A stretch of 22,318 bases of DNA from Urbifossiella sp043733485. Its GTDB lineage: Bacteria; Planctomycetota; Planctomycetia; Gemmatales; Gemmataceae. The DNA lies in assembly GCA_043733485.1 (NCBI GenBank), contig JAYTGN010000348.1, positions 1-22,318 on the forward strand, read 5' to 3'. The notes beneath the pieces were generated by a model. That model saw nothing but the letters and a program-made list of their open reading frames with translations, was not told where the DNA came from and searched no databases. Numbering within the stretch: position 1 is the first letter of the stretch; every line of letters begins with the position of its first letter. A program made the translations under genes and the position numbers. Shown here one piece after another: positions 15,520 through 22,318 of this stretch.

Positions 15520-16743
15520 TCACGCGCCGACCGTGAGTTTGATCTCTTCGATGTCGCAGCGGCCCGACTTCTTGAACGGTCGAGGCATCGGCTGCGCTTG
15601 GCCCTTCGCGTCGATCGTACGGCAACGCAACAGGTACTCACCCGCGGGCAAGCCGGGAAGCAGTGCCGCCCAGTGCGCCTTCGCCAGCCGCATAGGCCAG
15701 GTCTTCGGTTTGCCCGTGTTGTCGAAGCCCATCACGTTCTTGGGGAAGATGCCGTCGGGGAAGTCTCCGCCCCAGTCCTTCGGCGGCGGAAGGATGTGGG
15801 CATCCGTCCACGGCGCTGTCGTGAAGTACGGATCATCAGCGGGCCAAGTCTTATTCGAGGGGCTCACCCAGACCTGCACTTTCGAGAGTCCCGAGATGCC
15901 GGCCTGAGCATAGCCCGTGATGGCGATCGGCTCGTTCGCCTTCGGCGAAGATGGCACCTTGAGCGTCGCGGCGAACGTCTTCAACGGGCTGTCGACGTCG
16001 TTGTTCCCGTTGATGTAAGTGTCGTTGGCCGCGGCGAGGTTCGAGAGCGTGATGCGATGAAGCCACTTCACCGACTTGAAGCCGTAGGCTTCGGGCACGA
16101 GGATGCGAACCGGCCCGCCGCGCTCCGGCGAAAGGAACTGGCCGTTCAGCTTGTAGCAGACGAGGACCGGAGGCAGGTCGTCGAAATCTTCGAGCACGCG
16201 ACCGGCGGGCAGCGAACTGCGGAAGATTTGCTTCGGGTCGTCGTTGTGGTAGCCGTGGTAGAAGACGCGGCGGAGGTTCGCGGTCGGTTTTGCGAGCCAG
16301 AGAATGTCGCGGAGCGGCACGCCTTCCCACACGCCCATGCCGAGCGGGCAGCCGATGTTCAGGCACGTCATCACCTTCGCGAATCGAACCGATTTCTTCT
16401 CGCCGAGTTTGAGCAGGTCGTCGAACGTGAGAGCGGTGTTGTTCGCCTTGGTGAAGGTCTTGCCGAGCGTGCAGGGGTTGTCCGGATCGGATACCACTTC
16501 GAGGAACCAGGTGTCGCGGGTGAGCCCGACCTCGCGGCGTTTGGCTTCGGGCAAAGTGTGGGGAAGGGGGGTGCCGCGCGAGACATCCTGGAACTTGCTC
16601 GGCGCGGTGAAGTACGGCTCGATCTTCTCGATGGCCGGCGCGAGTTCCTTGGGAACCTCGACGGGCCGTGCGGTGAGTTTGCTGCTGGCGACGAACGCCG
16701 CACCGCCGAGGAAGAGGCGGCGGCTGATGTCGTGATTGTGCAT
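15520..16743 (-). CDS. Tat-exported sulfite-oxidase-family molybdopterin oxidoreductase
   Basis: The N-terminus has a twin-arginine motif (SRRLFLGGAAF), so the protein is probably folded with cofactor and exported by Tat. Residues ~75-250 resemble the oxidoreductase molybdopterin-binding domain of sulfite oxidase. MTCLNIGCPLGMGVWEGVPL (125-144) occupies the place of the Q-C-A-G-N motif, so C127 is the likely molybdenum ligand, and RGGPVRILVPEAYGFKSVKW matches the G-x-P-x-R-x-x-V-P...S-V-K-W substrate/cofactor segment. The ~150 C-terminal residues fit the Mo-co oxidoreductase dimerisation domain (ITGYAQAGISGLSKVQVWVS). No heme domain is present, so electrons must go to a separate cytochrome. 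The substrate is uncertain; sulfite or another small oxyanion/sulfur compound is possible. 407 aa; last gene of a leftward operon, 31 bases after the SMR gene. Confidence 0.85.
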   Translation of the reverse strand: MHNHDISRRLFLGGAAFVASSKLTARPVEVPKELAPAIEKIEPYFTAPSKFQDVSRGTPLPHTLPEAKRREVGLTRDTWFLEVVSDPDNPCTLGKTFTKANNTALTFDDLLKLGEKKSVRFAKVMTCLNIGCPLGMGVWEGVPLRDILWLAKPTANLRRVFYHGYHNDDPKQIFRSSLPAGRVLEDFDDLPPVLVCYKLNGQFLSPERGGPVRILVPEAYGFKSVKWLHRITLSNLAAANDTYINGNNDVDSPLKTFAATLKVPSSPKANEPIAITGYAQAGISGLSKVQVWVSPSNKTWPADDPYFTTAPWTDAHILPPPKDWGGDFPDGIFPKNVMGFDNTGKPKTWPMRLAKAHWAALLPGLPAGEYLLRCRTIDAKGQAQPMPRPFKKSGRCDIEEIKLTVGA

Positions 16744-16774
16744 GGCTCGAGCATACCGCGCTGGAAACGAGCAT

Positions 16775-17098
16775 TCAACCTTCCGGCGAAGCCAGCTTCA
16801 AGCCGATGATCGAGCCGATGAGTGTGGTGAGGAAGAAGAGCCGCCAGAAGGTGTGCGGGTCTTTGAACCAGATGATGCCGATGGCGGCGGTGCCGACCGC
16901 GCCGATACCGGTCCACACGGCGTAAGCGGTGCCCAGTGGGATCTTCTGGGCGGAGAGCGTGAGCAGCGCGAAGCTGACGATGGAGAGCAGCACGAACGCG
17001 ATCGACCAGCCGATTTTGGTCAGGCCGTCCGACAGCTTCAGGCACGTCGTGAACGCGCATTCGAAGCAGCCGGCCAACGCGAGGGTAATCCAGGCCAT
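16775..17098 (-). CDS. sugE: Small multidrug resistance (SMR) transporter, Gdx/SugE guanidinium-exporter type
   Basis: The 107-aa protein has four membrane helices, the normal SMR size. E13 in AGCFECAFTTCLKLSDG is the conserved proton/substrate-coupling glutamate. GTAYAVWTGIGAVGTAAIGI matches the Gdx (SugE) signature GTAYA[IV]WTGIGA rather than the EmrE form, pointing to guanidinium or small-cation export coupled to proton entry. W16 of typical Gdx proteins appears to be Phe here. ATG 17098 is preferred because GGGAGG lies 4 bases upstream; an in-frame GTG at 17116 overlaps the stop of the preceding gene. The tight spacing to both neighbours indicates one operon. No guanidine riboswitch was seen; such proteins act as dimers. 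Confidence 0.88.
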   Translation of the reverse strand: MAWITLALAGCFECAFTTCLKLSDGLTKIGWSIAFVLLSIVSFALLTLSAQKIPLGTAYAVWTGIGAVGTAAIGIIWFKDPHTFWRLFFLTTLIGSIIGLKLASPEG

Positions 17099-17112
17099 GG
17101 GTCCTCCCTCGC

Positions 17113-18396
17113 TCACGCCGGAATCTTCTCGGCGACATCGGGGTAGGGCATCGCATGACCCCGCGCGACCGACGGGATCGGCAGCATGTCTTTCAGTGCG
17201 GAGAGCGCGCCGAGCAAACCTTCAACCTGTTCGGCCGAGTGGTTTGCGTTCACTTGTATCCGGAGTACGCCGGAACCGTGCGGCACGGCTGGGAAGATCA
17301 CCGACTGCACGTAGTAGCCCCGTTCGAAGAGGAAGCGGCCCGCTTGCAGCGCGTCCTCCTCGGAGCCGATCAACACCGAGACGATGGGCACGCGACCGCC
17401 CAAAACGGCGAGGCCTAACGCCGCCGCACCCTCGATGAGGTGATTGACGTTGTCGTCTAAACGAGCGCGAATGGAGTCGTATTCGGGCGAACTCAGGATA
17501 TCGACCACGGTGCAGACGCCTTCGAGGTACGCGGGCGGAACCGGGCCTCCGAAGATCATCGAGTTCGATCGTAACTTGAGTACGTTGCACGCGGCGGCCG
17601 TACACGCCACGAACCCGCCGAAGCACGAGAAGGCTTTCGAGAGCGACCCGACGACGAGGGTGTTGTCGTAGTTGCCGAGCGCTTCGAGCACGGTGCCGCG
17701 ACCTTGCTCGCCGAGTACGCCGGTGCCGTGGGCGTCGTCCACGTAGAGCATCGCGTCGTTCTCGACTGCAATTTGCTGGAACTCTTGGAGTGGTGGCAGT
17801 TCGCCGCTCATGCTGTAGACGCCGTCCACCGCGATGACGGCGTGGCGGTAAGGGCGCATTTCCGCGAGCAAGCGGGCGAGGTCGTTCGGGTCGTTGTGGG
17901 CGAACTTCGCCGTGCGAACGCCGCGAGCCTTCGCGAGCTTGGTTCCCTCGTCGATCGAGTTGTGAGCCATCTGATCCGAGACGATCACATCGTGCCGCGT
18001 GACCAACCCCGGCAGCGCGCCGGTGTTCGCCAGCGTAACCGACGGGTAAATCAGTGCCGACTCGGTCCCCATCCACTCGGCGATTTTTTGCTCGGCGACC
18101 ACGTTGGGGAGCACGCTGGAGAAGGCGCGGGAACTCCCGTTGTGCGAGCCCCATTCGCGCACGCCTCGCTCGATGGACGCCTGCACCCGCGAATCCTGAT
18201 CGAGGCCCAAGAAGCTATCCGAACCGAAGTTCGTCACCCACGATCCCGCGATCTTGAAGGTGCGGTCTGGGCGCACCTCTTCGACCGTTTGATCCTTCAT
18301 GAGGAGGTCGGGGTAGTTCTCGAAGAGCCGCCGAAAAAAGCGGGTCATCCCCGTTCGGGAGAGAGCGGCAATCATGCGATCGAGCGGCAACGACAT
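17113..18396 (-). CDS. α-oxoamine synthase family PLP enzyme (AONS/KBL/serine palmitoyltransferase-like)
   Basis: Family members condense an amino acid (Ala, Gly or Ser) with an acyl-CoA or acyl-ACP, releasing CO2 to give an aminoketone. The 427-aa protein has the fold-type I signature: NFGSDSFLGLDQD near 56, substrate-side H145 in DQMAHNSIDEG, VDGVYSMSGELPPL (190-203), YVDDAHGTGVLG (D220 for the PLP ring nitrogen, H223) and the PLP lysine K254 in GSLSKAFSCFGGF. The C-terminus has RIQVNANHSAEQV, equivalent to the R-x-x-x-x-A-x-H-T motif. Which product it makes (8-amino-7-oxononanoate, aminoketobutyrate, 3-ketosphinganine or another) cannot be read from sequence; there are no biotin genes here, so a lipid-type role is possible. 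ATG 18396 follows GAGG. First gene of the operon; its stop lies 14 bases before the SMR ATG. Confidence 0.88.
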   Translation of the reverse strand: MSLPLDRMIAALSRTGMTRFFRRLFENYPDLLMKDQTVEEVRPDRTFKIAGSWVTNFGSDSFLGLDQDSRVQASIERGVREWGSHNGSSRAFSSVLPNVVAEQKIAEWMGTESALIYPSVTLANTGALPGLVTRHDVIVSDQMAHNSIDEGTKLAKARGVRTAKFAHNDPNDLARLLAEMRPYRHAVIAVDGVYSMSGELPPLQEFQQIAVENDAMLYVDDAHGTGVLGEQGRGTVLEALGNYDNTLVVGSLSKAFSCFGGFVACTAAACNVLKLRSNSMIFGGPVPPAYLEGVCTVVDILSSPEYDSIRARLDDNVNHLIEGAAALGLAVLGGRVPIVSVLIGSEEDALQAGRFLFERGYYVQSVIFPAVPHGSGVLRIQVNANHSAEQVEGLLGALSALKDMLPIPSVARGHAMPYPDVAEKIPA

Positions 18397-18686
18397 GGAG
18401 GCCTCACGAAGAGCGGCGACCGATTTTGCAAGGCCGGCGAACGGGGGACGCGCGACTTCCCCAATCCACCGAGGCGGCTGTCATTCTGTATCGGCCACGC
18501 GGTGCAAGAAATTTGACCGGTTTGTACCGTTCGCGACGACCGGTACTTCTTACAAGTGGAACACGGGTGCCCAAGCACCTTGCGCGACGCATCCTCCCAG
18601 ACGCGCGGGAAAGGACGTGATATATTCGGAATGTTCCTTCAGTTTTTCCCGATGCTGGCCGACGACTCCCCGAGCGATTGCCCGCC
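18397..18686. other. Divergent intergenic region with promoters for both flanking genes
   Basis: This stretch separates the leftward PLP-enzyme operon from the rightward glycosyltransferase. TATATT at about 18613-18618 is the only strong AT-rich -10-like element on the + strand, but no matching -35 was found. Short ACCGGT/GGTAC repeats cluster around 18516-18552 and may be an operator. No gene is supported. Confidence 0.35.
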
Positions 18687-19904
18687 ATGCATATCTTGTT
18701 CGTCCATCAGAATTTTCCGGCCCAGTTCGGGCCGTTCGCGTTTCGGCTCGCGGAGACGCCGGGCTATCGGTGTACGTTCGTTTCGCAGAAGCGCGACGAC
18801 GTCTACCGCGGCGTGCGCTGCCTCAAGTACGGCACTCGGGGCGGCGCGACGAACGCCACGCACGTTTGCAGCCGGACCTTTGAGAACGGAGTCTGGCACA
18901 CAGCGGGCGTTCACGAGGCGCTCGCCGCCGCCCCAGACATCCGCCCCGATCTGATCGTCGGGCACAGCGGCTTTGGCTCCACGCTCTTCCTCCGCGATCT
19001 CTATCCCGGCGTGCCAATCGTCAACCTCTTCGAGTACTTGTACCGCGTGTCCGGCGCGGACATGGACTTCCGTCCGGACTTCCCGCCGCAACCGATGGAC
19101 CGCCTCCGCGCTCGCACACGCAACGCCATGATCCTCCTCGACCTCGACAACTGCGACCTCGGCTACTGTCCCACGGACTGGCAACTCTCCCGGTTCCCCA
19201 CCGAGTACCGCTCGAAGCTGCGAACGCTCTTCGACGGCGTGGATACCGAGCTTTGGAAGCCCGACCCCACCGCGCCGCGAATCATCGGGAACCGCATACT
19301 TCCACCGGGAATGAAGCTCGTGACTTACGTTTCCCGCGGCATGGAATCGATGCGCGGGTTCGACCTGTTCATGAAAGTTGCGAAGCGAATCTGCGATCGG
19401 CGGTCGGACGTCGCCTTCGCCGTGGTCGGGTCGGATCGCGTCTGCTATGGTGGCGACGAACGATTCACGGGCGGGAAGACCTTCAAGGAATGGGTACTCG
19501 CGCAGGACGAGTACGACCTTTCGCGATTCGTCTTTACGGGTACCATGCCCGAGCCGGAGTTGGCGCGGTTGTTGGCCGCCTCGGACTTGCACCTCTACCT
19601 CACGGTGCCGTTCGTTCTTTCTTGGTCCATGGTGAACGCCATGGCTTGCGGAGCTGTCGTTCTCGCATCTGACACGGCACCGGTTCGCGATCTCATCGTG
19701 GACGGGAAGACGGGACTGCTCGCGCCGTTCTTCGATGTCGAAGGATTTGCGGAGCGGGCGAATCGCGTTCTGAACGATCCGGCTGGGCACGCTCCCCTCG
19801 GCCGTGCGGCCGCCGACCTCGTTCGCGAGAAGTTCAGCCTCGATGCCTCGTTGCCGAAATTCCTGTCCCTCTGTAACGAAGCGATGAGCAAGCCAGTGGT
19901 GTAA
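18687..19904 (+). CDS. GT4-family glycosyltransferase
   Basis: The 405-aa GT-B protein starts with MHILFVHQNFPAQFGPFA, typical of group 1 transferases with the Gkyco_trans_4-type N-domain. VTYVSRGMESMRGFDLFMKV (~213-232) marks the start of the C-domain. The nucleotide-sugar site is around MVNAMACGAVVLASDTAPVR (315-334). In most GT4 enzymes this region has E-x7-E, the second Glu sitting just before AMA; here that position is N317 and the earlier one is Phe. The DLIVDGKTGLLAPFFD loop and the last helix are normal. It probably transfers a sugar from a nucleotide donor to an envelope glycan, at the cytoplasmic face; donor and acceptor are unknown. ATG 18687 is preferred over TTG 18678. It converges with the ABC-F gene. 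Confidence 0.88.
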   Translation: MHILFVHQNFPAQFGPFAFRLAETPGYRCTFVSQKRDDVYRGVRCLKYGTRGGATNATHVCSRTFENGVWHTAGVHEALAAAPDIRPDLIVGHSGFGSTLFLRDLYPGVPIVNLFEYLYRVSGADMDFRPDFPPQPMDRLRARTRNAMILLDLDNCDLGYCPTDWQLSRFPTEYRSKLRTLFDGVDTELWKPDPTAPRIIGNRILPPGMKLVTYVSRGMESMRGFDLFMKVAKRICDRRSDVAFAVVGSDRVCYGGDERFTGGKTFKEWVLAQDEYDLSRFVFTGTMPEPELARLLAASDLHLYLTVPFVLSWSMVNAMACGAVVLASDTAPVRDLIVDGKTGLLAPFFDVEGFAERANRVLNDPAGHAPLGRAAADLVREKFSLDASLPKFLSLCNEAMSKPVV

Positions 19905-20021
19905 GGGTCCGCCGCTCTTGCGGTACGAGTGGGACGCGCAACTTAAATTCCTTGCCGCCGGTAAGAACATCAGCTTCGCGTTGAACCCGGGCGTTCAGCG
20001 AAGGGAAGTGATCCCGATATT

Positions 20022-20078
20022 GCCGCCGGCTTGCCGGCGGTCTTGTTGGAACGTGGGGACCGCCGGCAAGCCGGCGGC
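20022..20078. terminator. Perfect 21-bp inverted repeat between convergent genes (two-way terminator or REP-like element)
   Basis: Arms 20022-20042 and 20058-20078 are exact reverse complements around a 15-nt centre. Each arm is also nearly a hairpin by itself: CCGCCGGC-TT-GCCGGCGG. It lies 117 bases after the glycosyltransferase stop and 7 bases before the ABC-F stop, so it can terminate transcripts from both sides, although no T-run follows. The doubled palindrome can form a cruciform and resembles dispersed REP-type elements. Confidence 0.65.
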
Positions 20079-20084
20079 TATCTA

Positions 20085-21869
20085 TCACGCCGACTCTTCG
20101 AGTTCTTCCTGCAACTCGCACCAGCGCTCCTCGGCGGGTGCGAGTTGATCCGTGAGGGCCGCAATCTCATTGTGGAGCCGAAGCGCTTCCTTCGCATTGC
20201 TCGTTTCGAGCAACTTCGCATTCAATTCGCGCTTCTGCTCGTCGAGTTGCGCGATCGTCTTCTCCAGCGTCTTCATTTCCTTGCGAACGATCTTCTCGCT
20301 GCGCGCCGGCGCGCGGTGCGACTTCGCCGGCTTCGCGATCTCGTCCGGCAGCTTCACGCGTCCCGCACTGACCGCTCGCTCGCCCGCCTCGATCTCCTTG
20401 TTCACCCGGTATAAGTAGTCTTCGTACTGCCCCAGATAGTTGACCACCTTGCCCTCGCGGACCTCGACGATGCACGTGGCCACGCGCTTCGTAAAGTGCC
20501 GATCGTGGCTCGTGAAGATCACGGTGCCCTGATACTCCACCAGCGCATCGACGAGCGATTCCACGGTATCGACGTCCAGGTGATTACCCGGTTCGTCCAG
20601 AATCAAGATGTTGTAATCGCTGAGCAAGAGGCCCGCGAGGCAGAGGCGGGCGCGCTCGCCGCCGGAGAGCACCGAGATCAGTTTCTCGACGTGCGAACCG
20701 CGGAAGAGCAGGGCACCCGCGACTTGCAGAATCTCCTGTTCCTTGCGGCCTTTGCCCTTGCTCCGTAGGTATTCGAGAACGGTGTGCGTCTCGGGCAGCG
20801 TCGTGTAAACGTGCTGGGCGTAAACGCCGATCTTGCACCCGTGGCCCCACTTCACGTCGCCGGCCATCGGCTTGAGCGAGTCCACGATGGTGCGGAGGAA
20901 GGTGGTCTTCCCCTGGCCGTTGTCGCCGACGATTGCGGCCCGCGAACCGTGGTCGATTTCGAGGTGAATGTCCGAAGCGATCTGCCGTTCCGGGTAACCG
21001 ATGGCGAGGTCGCGGCAGCGCAGCGCGGGTCCGTTGCGGCGCTCCACCTTCGGAGCCTTGATGTTCGCGGTCGGCTCGTCGTGAACGATCTCGACCATCT
21101 CCAGCTTTTCGAGTGCCTTGGCCTTGGATTGCGCCAGGGCCGCGGTGCTGGCCCGCGCCTTGTTCCGCGCGATGAAGTCTTCCAGGTGCTTCCGCTTGGT
21201 GAGGATCGACGCGTTCGAGCGCTCCTCGTGCATCCGCTTTTCCTTTTCGAATTCGAGGTAGGCATCGACCTTGCCGGGGAACGAAGTGAGCTTGCCGCGC
21301 GAGAGCCCGAGCGTGTGCGTGCAGGTCGCGCCGAGGAAGGCTCGGTCGTGGGAAACGATCAGGCACGCGGCGCGGAAGTCGCGCAGGAAGTGTTCGAGCA
21401 GAATCTGCGTTCGCAAGTCGAGGAAGTTCGTCGGTTCGTCCAACATGAGCAGGTTGGGCTCGTGCAGAAGGAGTGCCGCGAGCTTGAGTCGCGTCTGCCA
21501 CCCGCCGGAGAGTTTGGCCACGGGGCCATCGAGGTACGAGCCCTTGATCTCGAACTGTCCAGCAACTTCGCCGCACTTCCAATCCGGCTGCTCGCTATCG
21601 CGCATCAGGAATTCGAGCGCGGTCTCGCCGGGCACGAACGGATCGTGCTGGCGGAGGTAGCCGAGCCGCAGGCTGGGATGGCGGAAGACTTCGCCGCTAT
21701 CGAGTTCTTCCTCCCCGAGCAAGATGCGCAGCAGGGTACTCTTGCCGGCCCCATTGCGGCCGACGAAGCCGATCTTCGTGTTGTCGCTGATCGTGGTTTC
21801 GGCATCTTCCAGCAGAACCTGATCGCCGTAACTCTTGTGCGCCTTCGTGATCTGAAACAAACTGGCCAT
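20085..21869 (-). CDS. ABC-F family ATPase (Uup-like, ribosome-associated)
   Basis: The 594-aa soluble protein has two ABC ATPase domains and no membrane segments. Domain 1: Walker A GRNGAGKST (37-45), signature LSGGW (120-124), Walker B LLMLDEPTNFLD (140-151), SHDRAF switch (173-178). A charged α-helical linker (about 200-270) is in the place of the P-site tRNA interaction motif. Domain 2: GDNGQGKTT (315-323), LSGGERARL (401-409), ILILDEPGNHLD (421-432), SHDRHF. The C-terminal ~80 residues (EKIVRKEMKTLEKTIAQLDE onward) are a coiled coil, as in Uup. ABC-F proteins act on the ribosome in translation regulation, rescue or antibiotic protection, and Uup also on DNA. DEPGNHLD instead of DEPTNHLD is unusual. 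ATG 21869 is chosen because it directly precedes MASLFQITKAHKSYG; the longer open frame upstream has no ABC-like sequence. Confidence 0.92.
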   Translation of the reverse strand: MASLFQITKAHKSYGDQVLLEDAETTISDNTKIGFVGRNGAGKSTLLRILLGEEELDSGEVFRHPSLRLGYLRQHDPFVPGETALEFLMRDSEQPDWKCGEVAGQFEIKGSYLDGPVAKLSGGWQTRLKLAALLLHEPNLLMLDEPTNFLDLRTQILLEHFLRDFRAACLIVSHDRAFLGATCTHTLGLSRGKLTSFPGKVDAYLEFEKEKRMHEERSNASILTKRKHLEDFIARNKARASTAALAQSKAKALEKLEMVEIVHDEPTANIKAPKVERRNGPALRCRDLAIGYPERQIASDIHLEIDHGSRAAIVGDNGQGKTTFLRTIVDSLKPMAGDVKWGHGCKIGVYAQHVYTTLPETHTVLEYLRSKGKGRKEQEILQVAGALLFRGSHVEKLISVLSGGERARLCLAGLLLSDYNILILDEPGNHLDVDTVESLVDALVEYQGTVIFTSHDRHFTKRVATCIVEVREGKVVNYLGQYEDYLYRVNKEIEAGERAVSAGRVKLPDEIAKPAKSHRAPARSEKIVRKEMKTLEKTIAQLDEQKRELNAKLLETSNAKEALRLHNEIAALTDQLAPAEERWCELQEELEESA

Positions 21870-21926
21870 CGGGACCAAATCCTCGGGAGAGGGTACGTGG
21901 TGGGCGTCGCGTCGGGAGAAGCAACC

Positions 21927-21932
21927 ATTGTA
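21927..21932 (-). promoter_or_regulatory. Possible -10 element of the ABC-F gene
   Basis: Read on the minus strand this is TACAAT, one mismatch from TATAAT, about 58 bases upstream of the start. No convincing -35 lies 16-18 bases further upstream (only C/T-rich sequence), so this is tentative. Confidence 0.3.
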
Positions 21933-22032
21933 CGGGTGACGCTCGGAAGGGGAACGCCCTGGAGCGCGGGCGTCCCGACGGGCGCTCCTTTGGTGCCGTG
22001 TACTTTGCGAACTGGGTGCCGCGGTAAAGCGA

Positions 22033-22060
22033 CGCGGCCCCCGGTTTCCCGAGGGCCGCG
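22033..22060 (-). terminator. Intrinsic terminator-like hairpin after the partial gene
   Basis: A 12-bp stem (22033-22044 with 22049-22060, one G·T pair when read as minus-strand RNA) is capped by a GAAA tetraloop and followed, after GTCGC, by a short TTTA. It lies 28 bases beyond the stop of the leftward partial gene, the expected place for its terminator, and would insulate the ABC-F gene. Confidence 0.6.
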
Positions 22061-22087
22061 CGAGTCGTTCAGGCAGTTCCGCATCGA

Positions 22088-22318
22088 TCACGGGCTGCCG
22101 GCGGGGCCGGCGGAAGCCGGCAGCACGCCCGGCGACCGGATGAAATCGAAGCCGTTCACAACCCAGAGCGAGCCGCCGCTCACGGTGATGGTGACGATGC
22201 CGTCGCCGTTCACGTCGCTGCCGCCGGTGAGCAGGTACGACCAGAACGGGTTGGCCGTCGTGTTCGTCGAGACGATGGTCGAGTTGCCTTCGATTTGAAG
22301 GGTGATGCCCGACCAATT
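22088..22318 (-). CDS. C-terminal end of an unknown, probably extracellular protein
   Basis: The frame is open from the window edge to TGA at 22088-22090, giving 76 residues; the start lies outside the window. Composition is Thr/Ser/Gly/Asn-rich and β-strand-like (ITLQIEGNSTIVSTNTTANP), with DVNGDGIVTITVSGG containing a calcium-loop-like D-x-N-x-D-G. Such sequences are common at the end of large secreted or surface proteins of planctomycetes. The last ~15 residues (VLPASAGPAGSP) are encoded by GC-rich palindromic DNA (see findings) and look like a late addition. No domain is recognised and no function is proposed. A hairpin terminator follows. Confidence 0.65.
   Translation of the reverse strand, partial: NWSGITLQIEGNSTIVSTNTTANPFWSYLLTGGSDVNGDGIVTITVSGGSLWVVNGFDFIRSPGVLPASAGPAGSP

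Noticed and set aside
21870..22316. 149-residue N-terminal extension of the ABC-F open frame
   Set aside because: It crosses a terminator hairpin and is out of frame with the recognisable C-terminal end at 22088-22318; the ABC-F homology starts at Met 21869.
1..22318. tRNA, rRNA, CRISPR array, prophage or defence system
   Set aside because: No tRNA cloverleaf pattern, spaced direct repeats, phage structural genes or recognised defence genes were seen. The only mobile DNA signs are the IS3 remnant and the palindromic repeats.

Overview
The window looks like chromosomal DNA from a large-genome planctomycete, most likely a Gemmata-type bacterium. This is inferred from the high GC content, the prepilin-like DUF1559 protein with its H-X9-DG ending, the FG-GAP/ASPIC protein and small transthyretin-like lipoprotein beside it, and lipid A genes of the lpxD/lpxI type. 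No tRNA, rRNA or CRISPR array was seen.

Layout. (1) 1-4244: the last ~78 codons of a subtilisin-like protease (+) meet, tail to tail with one base between the stops, a 1334-residue ε-poly-lysine-synthetase-like protein (-) made of an adenylation domain, a carrier domain and three membrane/left-handed-helix modules. (2) 4245-5146: about 0.9 kb without an intact gene, holding the first 57 codons of a broken Ser/Thr kinase gene, inverted repeats and a 12-A tract. (3) 5147-10175 (+): envelope genes, namely phosphatidylserine synthase, an unknown 124-aa protein, lpxD and lpxI (overlapping) and a GH10-fold protein that seems to lack both catalytic glutamates. (4) 10187-14722 (+): a promoter and leader, then a DUF1559 prepilin-like protein, a strong hairpin, a membrane-anchored TPR protein, an FG-GAP/ASPIC-UnbV lipoprotein and a small lipoprotein. 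(5) 14735-15391 (-): a decayed IS3-family transposase with deletions, frameshifts and a 34-bp tandem duplication. (6) 15520-18396 (-): an operon in the order α-oxoamine synthase, Gdx/SugE-type SMR transporter, Tat-exported sulfite-oxidase-family protein. (7) 18687-19904 (+): a GT4 glycosyltransferase, converging on an ABC-F ATPase (- strand, 20085-21869) across a perfect 21-bp inverted repeat. (8) 22088-22318 (-): the C-terminal 76 codons of an apparently surface or secreted protein, followed by a hairpin terminator.

Most genes concern the cell envelope: phospholipid and lipid A synthesis, glycosylation, prepilin-like and lipoprotein surface proteins, and a membrane-bound peptide synthetase. 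The most interesting candidates are the Pls-like synthetase, whose hand-aligned pocket looks suited to a cationic amino acid, the apparently non-catalytic GH10-like protein beside lipid A genes, the four-gene surface cassette, and the α-oxoamine synthase/SMR/molybdo-oxidase operon. All assignments come from reading motifs by eye; no database search was run.
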